Below are positions 7,906 to 16,538 of a DNA stretch of 64,000 bases, one piece after another. The stretch covers positions 177,190 through 241,189 of the forward strand of contig NZ_JAAXLS010000009.1 of assembly GCF_012328925.1 (NCBI RefSeq), given 5' to 3'. Source of the stretch: Amycolatopsis acididurans (GTDB lineage: Bacteria; Actinomycetota; Actinomycetes; Mycobacteriales; Pseudonocardiaceae). Made by a program: the position numbers and the translations under genes. Numbering within the stretch: the first letter of the stretch is position 1; each line of letters starts with the position of its first letter. Below the pieces are notes generated by a model. That model was not told where the DNA came from. It was given only the letters and a program-made list of their open reading frames with translations, and did not search any database.

Positions 7906-8626
7906 GGGTGGGCTCCTCACCGAGATAGGCATCGATGACGCGGGCGTCGCTGGTGACCTCTTCCGGCGAGCCGAGCGCGAGCACCCGGCCCTGATCCAGC
8001 ACGAGCACCCGGTCGGCCAGCCGCATCACCGCGGCCATGATGTGCTCGATGAACAGCACGGTCACGCCTTCCTGCTCACGCAGCAGGGCGAGCAGGTCCA
8101 GCACCGGTTCGCGTTCGGCCGGCACCAGGCCGGCCAGCACCTCGTCCAGCAGCAGCACCTTCGGGCGCATCGCCAGCGCCCTGGCCAGTTCGAGCCGTTT
8201 CAGCCCGGCGGTGGGCAGTTCGGTCGACACGCGATGCGCCCACGGGCCGAGACCGACCCGCTCCACCACGTCGAGCGCGTGCTCGCGCAGTTTCCGCCGG
8301 GAGAACCGGCGATGCTGCGCGGCGAGGCCGACGTTGTCCAGCACCGACATGCTCGCGAACGGGCGCATCAGCTGGAACGTGCGCACCATGCCGGCGCGGG
8401 CGATGCGGTCCGGGGTGTGCCCGGTGACATCGCGGCCCGCGAAGGCGACCTGGCCGGCGTCCGGTTTCAGCGCACCGGCCACGATGTTGAACAACGTGGT
8501 CTTGCCGGCTCCGTTGGGCCCGATGATGCCGAGGATCTCCCCTTCGGCCACTTCGAATTCCACATCGGACAGTGCGTGCAGGCCGCGGAACGATTTGCCG
8601 ACCCCGGCAACCTTGACGATGCTCAT
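7892..8626 (-). CDS. livG: branched-chain-type ABC importer, ATPase LivG
   Basis: This 244-residue ATPase has Walker A (GPNGAGKTT), Walker B (VLLLDEVLAGL) and the family ending VLDQGRVLALGSPEEV. The signature motif is the divergent LivG form, ELPTAGLKRLELARAL instead of LSGGQ, which is not expected to abolish activity. The ATG at 8626 overlaps the livM stop (ATGA). It pairs with LivF on the cytoplasmic face of the importer. Confidence 0.88.
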   Translation of the reverse strand: MSIVKVAGVGKSFRGLHALSDVEFEVAEGEILGIIGPNGAGKTTLFNIVAGALKPDAGQVAFAGRDVTGHTPDRIARAGMVRTFQLMRPFASMSVLDNVGLAAQHRRFSRRKLREHALDVVERVGLGPWAHRVSTELPTAGLKRLELARALAMRPKVLLLDEVLAGLVPAEREPVLDLLALLREQEGVTVLFIEHIMAAVMRLADRVLVLDQGRVLALGSPEEVTSDARVIDAYLGEEPTHADA

Positions 8627-9666
8627 CGACGCCACCTCGCCGCGACGGTTCCCACTATTCCCTTGGGCAGCAGCCGCACGATCAGGATCAGCAGCACCGC
8701 GTAGAGCACCACGTCCAGCCCGCTGCGGCCCTGCAGGAAGCCGAGGAAGCCCGGCGGGGTGCGCAGCAGCGTCGCCGTCACGTCGGTGAGCGAACCGACG
8801 ATGATCGCGCCCACGACCGGGCCCCAGACGGTGCCGATACCGCCGATCACCACCGGCACGATGGCCTGGATCGACACGGCCGAGCCGAAGCCGAGTTCCG
8901 GGTTCACGAACAGGTAGTACTGCGTGTAGAAGGCGCCGGCCACGGCGGTGATCGCCGCGGACAACGCGACCGTGGCCAGCTTGTGCCGCATCACCGGGGT
9001 GCCGAGCGAGGCCGCGGCCAGCTCGTCGTCCCGGATCGCGGTGACGTAGCGGCCCGCCCGCGAGTGCAGGAACACGATGCTGATCGCGACCGCGGCGCCG
9101 GCCAGCACCAGCGCGACCCAGAAGTAGGCGGGGGAATCGGCCTCGAACTGGATCATCCACAGCGACGAATCCGGCAGCAACGGCACGCTGAAGCCGACGG
9201 CCTTGTTGGCGAACGAACTGCTCGTCACGATCAGCCGCAGCATCTCGGCGAAGGCGAACGTGGCGAGCGCGAAGTAGGCGCCCTGCAGTTTGTAGCGGAA
9301 CGAGAAGTACCCGATGACCACGGCGACCGCGGCAGCCACCGCCATGCCGGCGAGCATCCCGATCCACGGCGAGACGTTGTGCTTCACCAGCAGGTACGCG
9401 CTGGTGTAGGCGCCGAGCCCGAAGTAGGCCGCGTGCCCGAAGCTGAACATGCCGCCGAATCCGCTCATGATGTTCCAGCCGACGGCCATCAGCAGGAAGA
9501 TCAGGATGCGCACGGCGACCGCACCCTGCGCCGGGGGCAGGATCAACGGCAGCGGGATCGCGATCAGCACCAGCACTGCGAGGATCGCGAGCTGCCGGTT
9601 CTGCGGGCGCAGGGGCGGGGCCTTGACGGTCGTCCCCTTCGGACCCGCGATGATGATCGTGCTCAT
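8623..9666 (-). CDS. livM: branched-chain-type ABC importer, permease LivM
   Basis: The 347-residue permease has about eight to ten membrane helices and the LivM hallmarks GWNIMSGFGGMFSFGHAAYFGLGAY and the EAA-loop region AIRDDELAAASLG. The ATG at 9666 follows AGGAGGAGCGC, and overlaps by four bases the stop of the tiny reading frame that fills the gap to livH. The longer upstream frame is not used, because its leader is arginine-rich and unconserved. It forms the channel with LivH. Confidence 0.9.
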   Translation of the reverse strand: MSTIIIAGPKGTTVKAPPLRPQNRQLAILAVLVLIAIPLPLILPPAQGAVAVRILIFLLMAVGWNIMSGFGGMFSFGHAAYFGLGAYTSAYLLVKHNVSPWIGMLAGMAVAAAVAVVIGYFSFRYKLQGAYFALATFAFAEMLRLIVTSSSFANKAVGFSVPLLPDSSLWMIQFEADSPAYFWVALVLAGAAVAISIVFLHSRAGRYVTAIRDDELAAASLGTPVMRHKLATVALSAAITAVAGAFYTQYYLFVNPELGFGSAVSIQAIVPVVIGGIGTVWGPVVGAIIVGSLTDVTATLLRTPPGFLGFLQGRSGLDVVLYAVLLILIVRLLPKGIVGTVAARWRR

Positions 9667-9740
9667 GCGCTCCTCCTGTGTCCTGCGGGACACCCGCACC
9701 CGGTCGGCCGCATGAGCGGGGCTTCGCGATTGTCGCTCAT
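9663..9740 (-). CDS. 25-codon small ORF nested between livH and livM
   Basis: An ATG at 9740 opens a 25-codon frame (MSDNREAPLMRPTGCG, then CPAGHRRSA) that ends in TGA at 9663. Its start overlaps the livH stop as ATGA, and its stop overlaps the livM start as ATGA. GGAGG sits six bases before the ATG, inside the last livH codons. The peptide is polar with a Cys-Gly-Cys and an arginine-rich end, and has no membrane segment. It fits either a translated microprotein or a translational relay that carries ribosomes from livH to livM. No known family is recognised. Confidence 0.5.
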   Translation of the reverse strand: MSDNREAPLMRPTGCGCPAGHRRSA

Positions 9741-10750
9741 GCTTGCCTCCGTGAGAAGAGTCCTTGCGGTCGCAGGAAAAGCACCAGCACGAACACCACG
9801 AACACGCCGAGCAGCGAACTCTGCCCACCCAGATAGATCGTGGTGAGCTGCTCGACCAGCCCGATCAGCAGCCCGCCGATGAGCGCACCGACGACGTTAC
9901 CCATGCCGCCGAGCACCACCACCACGAACGCGGTGATGTTGAACTGCTCGCCCAGCGTGGGCGTCACGGTGACCAGCGGGCCCGCGAGCGCGGCCGCCGC
10001 GCCGGCACACGCGGTGCCGATCGCGAACGTCAGCGTGTGGATACGGCTCACGTTGATGCCGACCAGTTCCGCGCCCGGCCCGTTCGCGGCGACCGCGCGG
10101 ATCGCGGTGCCGAGCCGGGTGCGGCGCAGCAACCAGAACAGCAGACCGCCCAGCGCGATCGCGCCGAGGAAGGCGTAGAGCCGCGAACCGGCGACCACCG
10201 CGCCCAGCAGCGGGAACTGGAAATCGCCGGGCAGCGAGATGTTCTTGGGTTCGGCACCGAAGAACATCAGCAACCCGTTCTCCAGCAACAACGACAGACC
10301 CAGCGTGATCAGCAGCTGGTTCTCCAGCGAACCACCGCCGCGGCCGGAGAGCAGTCCACGATGGACGGCGGCGCCGATCAGGAACAGCGCCGGTACCGCG
10401 ACGATCAACGTCAGGTACGGGTGCATCCCGGTCGCGGAGATCATGCCGAAGGAGATGAACATCGCGACGGCCAGCAATGCGCCGTGGGCGAAGTTCACGA
10501 TGTCCAGCACGCCGAAGATCAGCGTGAGCCCCATCGCGATGAGGCCGTAGAGACCGCCGGTCAGGATGCCGGTGACCACCGACTGCCAGACCACCAGCCC
10601 GCTGCCCGACTGCAGCAGCGCGACCACGACCGCGAGGACGAGGACGAGGCCGGCGACACCGGCGCGTCCGAGGAAACCTTTGTCCGCCTTGGTTTTCGGT
10701 TCGGTTGGGACGGCGGTCGGTGCCGCCGGGGAGGTGTCGAGATCACTCAT
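9737..10750 (-). CDS. livH: branched-chain-type ABC importer, permease LivH
   Basis: The 337-residue permease has about eight helices and the LivH motifs GLIAMGLTLIFGVLDIVNFAHG and GTAIRAVAANGPGAELVGIN. An N-terminal cytoplasmic tail of about 30 polar residues precedes the first helix. The ATG at 10750 overlaps the stop of the binding-protein gene (ATGA); an ATG at 10759 is possible but lacks that overlap. It ends in the ATGA that opens the 25-codon ORF. Confidence 0.9.
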   Translation of the reverse strand: MSDLDTSPAAPTAVPTEPKTKADKGFLGRAGVAGLVLVLAVVVALLQSGSGLVVWQSVVTGILTGGLYGLIAMGLTLIFGVLDIVNFAHGALLAVAMFISFGMISATGMHPYLTLIVAVPALFLIGAAVHRGLLSGRGGGSLENQLLITLGLSLLLENGLLMFFGAEPKNISLPGDFQFPLLGAVVAGSRLYAFLGAIALGGLLFWLLRRTRLGTAIRAVAANGPGAELVGINVSRIHTLTFAIGTACAGAAAALAGPLVTVTPTLGEQFNITAFVVVVLGGMGNVVGALIGGLLIGLVEQLTTIYLGGQSSLLGVFVVFVLVLFLRPQGLFSRRQA

Positions 10751-11991
10751 GGCCGCCATGCCACCTGATACTCGGGCCGGGATTCGGCTTTCTCTGCGGG
10801 GAAGACCTGCTTGACCTGCCCGTCCTGGATCTGCATCAAGACGGGGAAGGCGTTTTCGTTGTCGCCGTTGGCCGCGAAGGAGATCGGGCCGTTGCCCACG
10901 GTCAGGGGTGGGACCTCGGACGCGGCGATCGCGTCGCGTACCTTGCGCGGGTCGGTGCTGGCGGCCTTCTCGACCGCCTGCGCGATCACCTGGACCGCGT
11001 CGTAGGACAGCACCGCGCCGGTGCGCATCGGGTCGCCGTAGGTGCGCTGATAGCGCTCGCGCAGCGCGACGGTTTCCGGGTTGGTCGCGTCGTAGTGGTA
11101 GTTGGTGCTGAAGTAGTCGGCGCCGAGTTCTCCGGCGTCGGTCACGAACTTCGGCTGGTCGTAGGCGCCGTTGGAGACGCCCCAGACCGCGTTGAGGTCG
11201 GGTTTGACCGACGCGATCGCCTTGGCCGCGAGCAGGCTGTCGCGGTAGTACCCGGCGACGGCGAGCACGTCGGCACCGGACGCCTTGACCTGGGTGACCT
11301 GGGCGGTGAGATCGCTGACCGTGGTCGCGTCGTAGCTGATGTTGGGCCCCACCTCGATGCCCAGCTGCTTGGCCGCGGCGGTGAACGCCTCCGCCGCACC
11401 GCTGCCGAAGTCGCTTTGCTCGTGCAGGAACGCGACCTTGCGCACGGGCTTTCCGGCCTGCTCGGACACCTGCTTGAGGTACCGCGCGGCAGCGGTGGCG
11501 ATCGCCTTGCTGCCCGGCTGGACGCGGAACGAGTACTTGTAGCCGTGGGAGAAGATCGTGTCGGAGGCGGTCACGTCCATCACGAACGGCACCCGGTTGC
11601 GTTCGGCCACCACGGAAACGTTCGTGCTCACCGCGCTCTGGTAGGTCCCGACGAGACCGACCGCGCCCGCCGAGATCAGCCGTTGCGCCTCGCTCTGCCC
11701 GATATCCGCCTTGCCCTGGCTGTCGCCGGTGATCAGCTCGACCTTGCGGCCGCCGAGCGATCTGATCCCGCCCGCGGCGTTGATCGCGTCGACCGCCATC
11801 TGCGCGCCCCGGCGCATCTGCTGTCCGTCCACGGCATTGGAACCGCTGACCGGATGCAGCGCGGCGATCTTCACCGGCCCCTGATCGCGTTCGGCCGCCG
11901 CGCCCGCGACACCCATGGGTGCCGAGCCGCCGCAGCCTGTCGCAAGCACTGTGCACGCGCCAAGCGCGGCGATGAGCTTTCGCGCGGACAT
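10747..11991 (-). CDS. livK: Liv-type substrate-binding lipoprotein
   Basis: The 414-residue protein has a lipoprotein signal peptide with lipobox LATGC (Cys20) and a mature periplasmic-binding fold of the leucine/isoleucine/valine and amide-binding group (KIAALHPVSGSNAVDGQQMRRGAQMAVDAIN). It would capture the solute outside the membrane and deliver it to LivHM. It is first in the nine-gene operon, so the operon promoter lies in the 227-base gap shared with the divergent CoA-transferase operon. Substrate cannot be read from sequence. Confidence 0.88.
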   Translation of the reverse strand: MSARKLIAALGACTVLATGCGGSAPMGVAGAAAERDQGPVKIAALHPVSGSNAVDGQQMRRGAQMAVDAINAAGGIRSLGGRKVELITGDSQGKADIGQSEAQRLISAGAVGLVGTYQSAVSTNVSVVAERNRVPFVMDVTASDTIFSHGYKYSFRVQPGSKAIATAAARYLKQVSEQAGKPVRKVAFLHEQSDFGSGAAEAFTAAAKQLGIEVGPNISYDATTVSDLTAQVTQVKASGADVLAVAGYYRDSLLAAKAIASVKPDLNAVWGVSNGAYDQPKFVTDAGELGADYFSTNYHYDATNPETVALRERYQRTYGDPMRTGAVLSYDAVQVIAQAVEKAASTDPRKVRDAIAASEVPPLTVGNGPISFAANGDNENAFPVLMQIQDGQVKQVFPAEKAESRPEYQVAWRP

Positions 11992-12218
11992 GTCACCTCG
12001 TTCCGCTTAGAGAAACATCTGGAATGATGCGGGTTATCGTGACACCCGCGCCATTGTTTGGTCAATATCTGCGCGTAACTTGACGCATGGCTGCGATCAG
12101 TGCGAACTTGGTGACCAGCGAGAGTCGTCGCAAAGAAACCAGACGTTTACAGTTGTTCCCCTCGGCGAAACGGCTATCCGAGAGGCCGTTGCCGGGACGA
12201 GAAAGGCAGGTACGCCCC
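11992..12218. promoter_or_regulatory. divergent promoter region of the catabolic island
   Basis: This AT-richer 227-base gap separates the livK and CoA-transferase start codons and must carry both promoters. It holds a widely spaced CGTTCC/GGAA pair (11999-12024) recalling the repeat before the IclR gene, and an ACGGC/GCCGT inverted repeat (12169-12188) near the rightward start. No promoter boxes are assigned with confidence. Confidence 0.5.
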
Positions 12219-13406
12219 ATGACGGGCGCATTGTCCGGAATCCGGGTACTCGACACGGCCACCCTGTTCGCGGGGCCGCTGGCCGCGACGATGCTCGGCG
12301 ACTACGGCGCGGAGGTCGTCAAGATCGAGCATCCGAACGGCGATCCGGTGCGCAGCCACGGCGCACAGCGCGACGGCGTCGGCCTGTGGTGGAAGATGCT
12401 CGGCCGCGGCAAGAAGGCCATCACGCTCTATCTCGGCTCGCCGGAGGGCCAGGAGCTGTTCCGGAAGATGGTGGCCGACACCGACGTGGTGATCGAGAAC
12501 TTCCGTCCCGGCACGCTGGAACGCTGGGGGCTGGGCTACGACGAGCTGCGCGAGATCAACCCCGGTCTCGTGCTCGCCCGGGTCACCGGTTTCGGGCAGC
12601 GCGGCCCGTACGCGAAGCGGCCGGGTTTCGGCACGCTGGCCGAGGCGATGAGCGGATTCGCGGCCATCACCGGCGAGCCGGACGGCCCGCCCACGCTGCC
12701 GCCGTTCGGTCTCGCCGACGGCATCGCGGCGCTGACCACCGCGTTCGCCGTGCTGACCGCGTTGCGGGCGCGTGAGTCGACCGGACGAGGGCAGGTCGTG
12801 GACCTGGCGATCATCGAGCCGATCCTGACCCTGCTCGGCCCGCAGATCATCGCCTACGACCAGCTCGGCACGCTGCAGGAACGCACCGGAAACCGGTCCA
12901 CGAACAACGCGCCCCGCAACACCTACAAGACCCGCGACGGCAGCTGGGTCGCGATCTCCACCAGTGCCCAGTCCATCGCCGAACGCGTGCTGCGGCTGGT
13001 CGGCCGGCCCGAATTGATCGACGAGCCCTGGTTCGCCACCGGCGCCCAGCGCGCGCAGCACGCCGACGTGCTGGACGAGGCGGTCGGCTCGTGGATCGCC
13101 GAACGCGATCGTGACGAGGTGGTCAAGGCGTTCGAGGAGGCGCAGGCGGCGGTCGCGCCGGTCTACACCGCCGCCGACGTGATGAGCGATCCGCAGTTCG
13201 AGGCCCTGGGCACGATCGCGACCGTCCCCGACGACGAGCTGGGCTCGGTGAAGATGCAGAACGTGCTGTTCCGGCTGTCGGAGACGCCGGGCGCGATCAG
13301 CTCCGCCGGCGCGCCGCTGGGCGCGCACACCGAGGAGGTGCTGGGCCGCTACGGCGTCGGCGAGGCCGAACTGGCGCAGCTGCGCGAAAAAGGCGTCGTC
13401 AAATGA
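12219..13406 (+). CDS. family III CoA-transferase (CaiB/Frc type)
   Basis: The 395-residue protein has the family III core: GIRVLDTATLFAGPLAATMLGDYGAEVVKIE at the N-terminus, VIENFRPGTLERWGL, and catalytic Asp167 (FGLADGIAAL), which forms the aspartyl-CoA anhydride. It moves CoA between carboxylic acids, activating the pathway acid. The ATG at 12219 (MTGALSGIRV) follows AGGCAGG; the upstream in-frame ATG at 12087 would add 44 unconserved residues. It leads a four-gene operon whose next gene encodes a CitE-type lyase, so activation then C-C cleavage of a hydroxyacyl-CoA is the likely logic. Confidence 0.82.
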   Translation: MTGALSGIRVLDTATLFAGPLAATMLGDYGAEVVKIEHPNGDPVRSHGAQRDGVGLWWKMLGRGKKAITLYLGSPEGQELFRKMVADTDVVIENFRPGTLERWGLGYDELREINPGLVLARVTGFGQRGPYAKRPGFGTLAEAMSGFAAITGEPDGPPTLPPFGLADGIAALTTAFAVLTALRARESTGRGQVVDLAIIEPILTLLGPQIIAYDQLGTLQERTGNRSTNNAPRNTYKTRDGSWVAISTSAQSIAERVLRLVGRPELIDEPWFATGAQRAQHADVLDEAVGSWIAERDRDEVVKAFEEAQAAVAPVYTAADVMSDPQFEALGTIATVPDDELGSVKMQNVLFRLSETPGAISSAGAPLGAHTEEVLGRYGVGEAELAQLREKGVVK

Positions 13407-14236
13407 CGGTGTACCGCAGCTGGCTGTACGTGCCCGGGGACCGGCCGGACCGGATCGGCAAGGCGCTGGCGAGCGGAGCCGACGCGGTGATCCTCGATCT
13501 GGAGGACGCGGTCGTGGCCGCGGCCAAGGATTCCGCGCGGCGGACCGTGCTGGACACGGTGAATTCCGGTTATGCCGCGTTCGTGCGGATGAACTCGCCG
13601 TCCTCCCCGGAGGGCGCCGCGGATCTGCGTACGCTGACCGCCTCCCCCGGGTCGCTCGCGGGGGTGCGGGTGCCCAAATGCGAGGACCCGGGCGAGTTAC
13701 GCCGCGTCGCCGACACGCTGGGCGTGCCGGTGTACCCGGTTCTGGAATCGGCGCTGGGCGTGGAAAACGCGCTCGCGCTGGCGACCGCGCATCCGATGGT
13801 GGCCGGGATTTCCCTTGGGGAGGCCGATCTCGCGGCCGATCTGCGGGTGCGGGGCGGCGAAGCCCTGGCGTGGCCACGATCCCGGGTCGTGGTCGCGGCG
13901 CGGGCGGCCGGGCTGCCCAGTCCCGTGCAGAGCGTGTGGACCGCGGTCCGCGACCTCGACGGGCTGCGCGCGAGCACCGCGGCCGGGCGCGAGGCGGGGT
14001 TCTTCGGCCGTTCGGTCATCCATCCCGCGCAGATTCCCGTGGTGCACGAGGTGTGCGCACCCGATCCGGCCGAGACCGCCTGGGCACGCGAGCTGCTGGA
14101 CCGGCTCGCATCCTCCGGCGAAGGCGCCTGGATCGACCACGATGGACAGTTTGTCGACGCCGCGATCGTCGCGCGCGCCCGCTGGGTGCTCGAGGTCGCG
14201 GAGCCGGATTCCCAGTACGTCAAGGAAGGGCAGTAA
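13403..14236 (+). CDS. CitE-like CoA-ester lyase (HpcH/HpaI superfamily)
   Basis: The 277-residue protein has the CitE/malyl-CoA lyase motifs RSWLYVPGDRPDRIGKAL, DAVILDLEDAV (Glu/Asp metal ligands), and FGRSVIHPAQIPVV. Members cleave citramalyl-CoA, malyl-CoA or similar 3-hydroxyacyl-CoA thioesters into acetyl-CoA plus an oxoacid. The ATG overlaps the CoA-transferase stop (ATGA). The pairing of CoA-transferase and CitE mirrors itaconate and citramalate degradation, but the matching hydratase would have to be one of the PrpD-type or cyclase proteins. Confidence 0.8.
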   Translation: MTVYRSWLYVPGDRPDRIGKALASGADAVILDLEDAVVAAAKDSARRTVLDTVNSGYAAFVRMNSPSSPEGAADLRTLTASPGSLAGVRVPKCEDPGELRRVADTLGVPVYPVLESALGVENALALATAHPMVAGISLGEADLAADLRVRGGEALAWPRSRVVVAARAAGLPSPVQSVWTAVRDLDGLRASTAAGREAGFFGRSVIHPAQIPVVHEVCAPDPAETAWARELLDRLASSGEGAWIDHDGQFVDAAIVARARWVLEVAEPDSQYVKEGQ

Positions 14237-15051
14237 TGACACAGGACGCGTTGCTGGCGGCGGTGGCCGGCGGGGTCCGGCTGATCGAACTCGGTCAGCC
14301 GTTCTTCACCGGAATGCCGTGTTCGCCGAACCACCCGGGGTTCCGGATGACGCTGATCCGGCGCCACGGCGACATGGAGCGTCCCGACGGAGGCTCGGCG
14401 GCCAACGAGATCATCGTGACCGGCGGGCACGTCGGCACGCACATCGACGCGCTGTCCCACGTCAGCCACTGCGGCAAACTGCACGGCGAGGTCGACGCCG
14501 CCGAGGCCCAGCAGGGCGGGGTGTTCAAGACCCACGGTGCCGAGAACCTGCCGGGCCTGCTGCGGCGCGCGGTGCTGCTCGACGTCGCCGCGGTGCACGG
14601 CGTGCCGACACTGGAGCCCGGTTACGGCGTGACGGCGGAGGATCTGGAGGCGGCCGCGAAGCTCGCCGGTGCCGAGCCCGGCCCCGGTGATGTCGCGCTG
14701 ATCCGCACCGGCTGGGCCCGCAACTTCGCCGAGCCCACCACCTACATGGGCAAGGAGTCCGGGGTGCCGGGCGCGAACGTCGAGGCGGCGCAGTGGCTGG
14801 CCGCACGCGGGATCGTCGCGACGGGCGCGGACACCACGGCCTACGAGCAGATCCCCGCCGGCGCGGGGCACGCGGTGCTGCCGGTGCACCGGGTCCTGCT
14901 GGTGGAGTCGGGCATCTTCATCATGGAGCACCTGAACCTCGAGGAGATCGCGGAGCAGGGCACAGGCGAGTTCACCTTCATGCTGGCCCCGCTGCGCATC
15001 GTCGGCGGCACCGGTTCCCCGATCCGTCCACTGGCGGCGGTGGCGGCATGA
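14236..15051 (+). CDS. cyclase/kynurenine-formamidase-family metal hydrolase
   Basis: The 271-residue protein carries the family metal motif HxGTHxDxxxH as His65, His69, Asp71 and His75 (GGHVGTHIDALSHV). Relatives hydrolyse N-formylkynurenine or isatin, or dehydrate and cyclise hydroxy acids. The ATG overlaps the lyase stop by one base (TAATG) and its end overlaps the PrpD start (ATGA). In this island it may hydrolyse an amide or lactone, or hydrate the activated acid; sequence alone does not decide. Confidence 0.75.
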   Translation: MTQDALLAAVAGGVRLIELGQPFFTGMPCSPNHPGFRMTLIRRHGDMERPDGGSAANEIIVTGGHVGTHIDALSHVSHCGKLHGEVDAAEAQQGGVFKTHGAENLPGLLRRAVLLDVAAVHGVPTLEPGYGVTAEDLEAAAKLAGAEPGPGDVALIRTGWARNFAEPTTYMGKESGVPGANVEAAQWLAARGIVATGADTTAYEQIPAGAGHAVLPVHRVLLVESGIFIMEHLNLEEIAEQGTGEFTFMLAPLRIVGGTGSPIRPLAAVAA

Positions 15052-16448
15052 GCGGGACGATCGTGCAAAGGCTGGCCGGGTTCGCGGCCTCGGTGCGGGC
15101 CAAAGGCCTGCCTGCCGACCTGCGGGACGACGCCGCACGGCGCGTGCTGGACGTGCTCGGCAACAGTCTCGCCGCGACCTCGGAACGCCCGGCCGCCGCC
15201 GTGGGCGCGTTGGTGCGCGAGTGGGGCGGCTCCGGCCGGGCCACCGCGATCGGTACCGGCGACCGGCTGCCGGAGCCGAGCGCGGCGCTGGTCAACGGGA
15301 CACTGGCGCATTCGCTGGATTTCGACGACACGCACCTGCCCTCGGTGCTGCACCCGTCGGCCTCGGTGGTGCCCGCGGCATTGGCCGTCGCCGAGGCCCG
15401 TGGCGCCTCGGGTGCCGCGCTGCTCGACGCGATCGGCGTCGGCGTCGAGATCACCGTGCGGCTCGGCATGGCAGGCTACGACGAGGAACTCGGCAACTCG
15501 GTGTTCTTCGAGCGCGGCCTGCACGCGACGGCGATCTGCGGCGCCCTGGGCGCGGCGGTGGCCTGCGCCATGCTGTCCGATGTGGACGAAGAAGGTATCG
15601 CCGACACCCTGGGCATCGCGTCCAGCATGGGTTCCGGCCTGCTGGAAGCCAACCGCACCGGCGGCACGGTGAAACGGGTGCACTGCGGCTGGGCCGCACA
15701 CGCGGCGGTGACGGCGGCGGGGATGGCACGCCACGGCATCACGGGTCCGCCGACCGTGCTGGAGGGCCGCTTCGGGCTGCTGCAGGCCTTCTGCGGAGAA
15801 CAGACCGATGTGGACGCGATCGTGAACGGCCTCGGCGAGCGGTGGGAACTGCCGGGGATCTTCTTCAAACCCTATCCGTGCAACCACTTCACTCATGCCG
15901 GGATCGACGCGGCCCGGCGGCTGCGCGAGCAGGTGGACGTGTCGGACATCGAGTCGCTGGAGCTGGGCGCGCCGACCGCGGTGCTGCGCACGATCGGTGA
16001 ACCGCGCGAGGACAAGATCCACCCGCGATCGGGCTACCACGCGGCGTTCTCCGGCCCCTACACGGTCGCCGCGGGCCTGCTGGGCGGCGGCGGGCTCGGC
16101 GTCTTCCACGACGATTTCACCGACGAGGCCGCCGCGTCCCCGCAGCGGCTGGCGCTGGCCGCGAAGGTCCACTGTGTACCGGACGACCGGTGCGACGAGA
16201 TCTTCCCGCACCAGTTCCCCGCCGTGCTCCGCGCGCGACTGTCCGACGGCCGCACGCTGGAGGAACGCGTGGACGCCAACCGGGGCGGCGCGGAAAACCC
16301 GTTGTCCGCCGCGGAACTGGCGCTGAAGTTCCGGCTCAACGCCACCCGCGTGGTGACGGAGGACGTGGCGGAGAGGATCACCGAGCTGACCTACGGTCTG
16401 GCCGGGCTCACCGATCTCGGCGAACTCACCGGCCTGCTGCACGGATGA
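15048..16448 (+). CDS. MmgE/PrpD family protein (second of two)
   Basis: The 466-residue protein has the PrpD motifs LVNGTLAHSLDFDDTHLPSVLHPS near residue 85 and KRVHCGWAAHAAVTAAGMA near 205, plus FFKPYPCNHFTH. The HSLDFDDTH segment is closer to 2-methylcitrate dehydratase and cis-aconitate decarboxylase than that of the first paralogue, which has LELDEGNKYAKGHP. It is coupled to the cyclase gene by ATGA and is the last gene of the rightward operon, followed by a terminator hairpin. Confidence 0.8.
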   Translation: MSGTIVQRLAGFAASVRAKGLPADLRDDAARRVLDVLGNSLAATSERPAAAVGALVREWGGSGRATAIGTGDRLPEPSAALVNGTLAHSLDFDDTHLPSVLHPSASVVPAALAVAEARGASGAALLDAIGVGVEITVRLGMAGYDEELGNSVFFERGLHATAICGALGAAVACAMLSDVDEEGIADTLGIASSMGSGLLEANRTGGTVKRVHCGWAAHAAVTAAGMARHGITGPPTVLEGRFGLLQAFCGEQTDVDAIVNGLGERWELPGIFFKPYPCNHFTHAGIDAARRLREQVDVSDIESLELGAPTAVLRTIGEPREDKIHPRSGYHAAFSGPYTVAAGLLGGGGLGVFHDDFTDEAAASPQRLALAAKVHCVPDDRCDEIFPHQFPAVLRARLSDGRTLEERVDANRGGAENPLSAAELALKFRLNATRVVTEDVAERITELTYGLAGLTDLGELTGLLHG

Positions 16449-16454
16449 CGCCAG

Positions 16455-16484
16455 GGCTGGGCGAGCCGCCGGCTCCGCCCAGCC
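16455..16484. terminator. terminator hairpin between convergent genes
   Basis: GGCTGGGCG-AGCC (16455-16467) pairs with GGCTCCGCCCAGCC (16471-16484) with one bulged base and a 3-base loop. It lies right after the second PrpD gene and downstream of the leftward STAS gene, so it can end both transcripts. Confidence 0.65.
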
Positions 16485-16538
16485 TTCGTCCACAATGGAC
16501 TAGTGGTACCGGTACCGCCTGATTCCCGCCGCGCCGTC

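Noticed and set aside
12087..12218. upstream ATG extension of the CoA-transferase
   Set aside because: The 44 extra residues are unconserved and lie in the divergent promoter; ATG at 12219 has a ribosome site and the family N-terminus.
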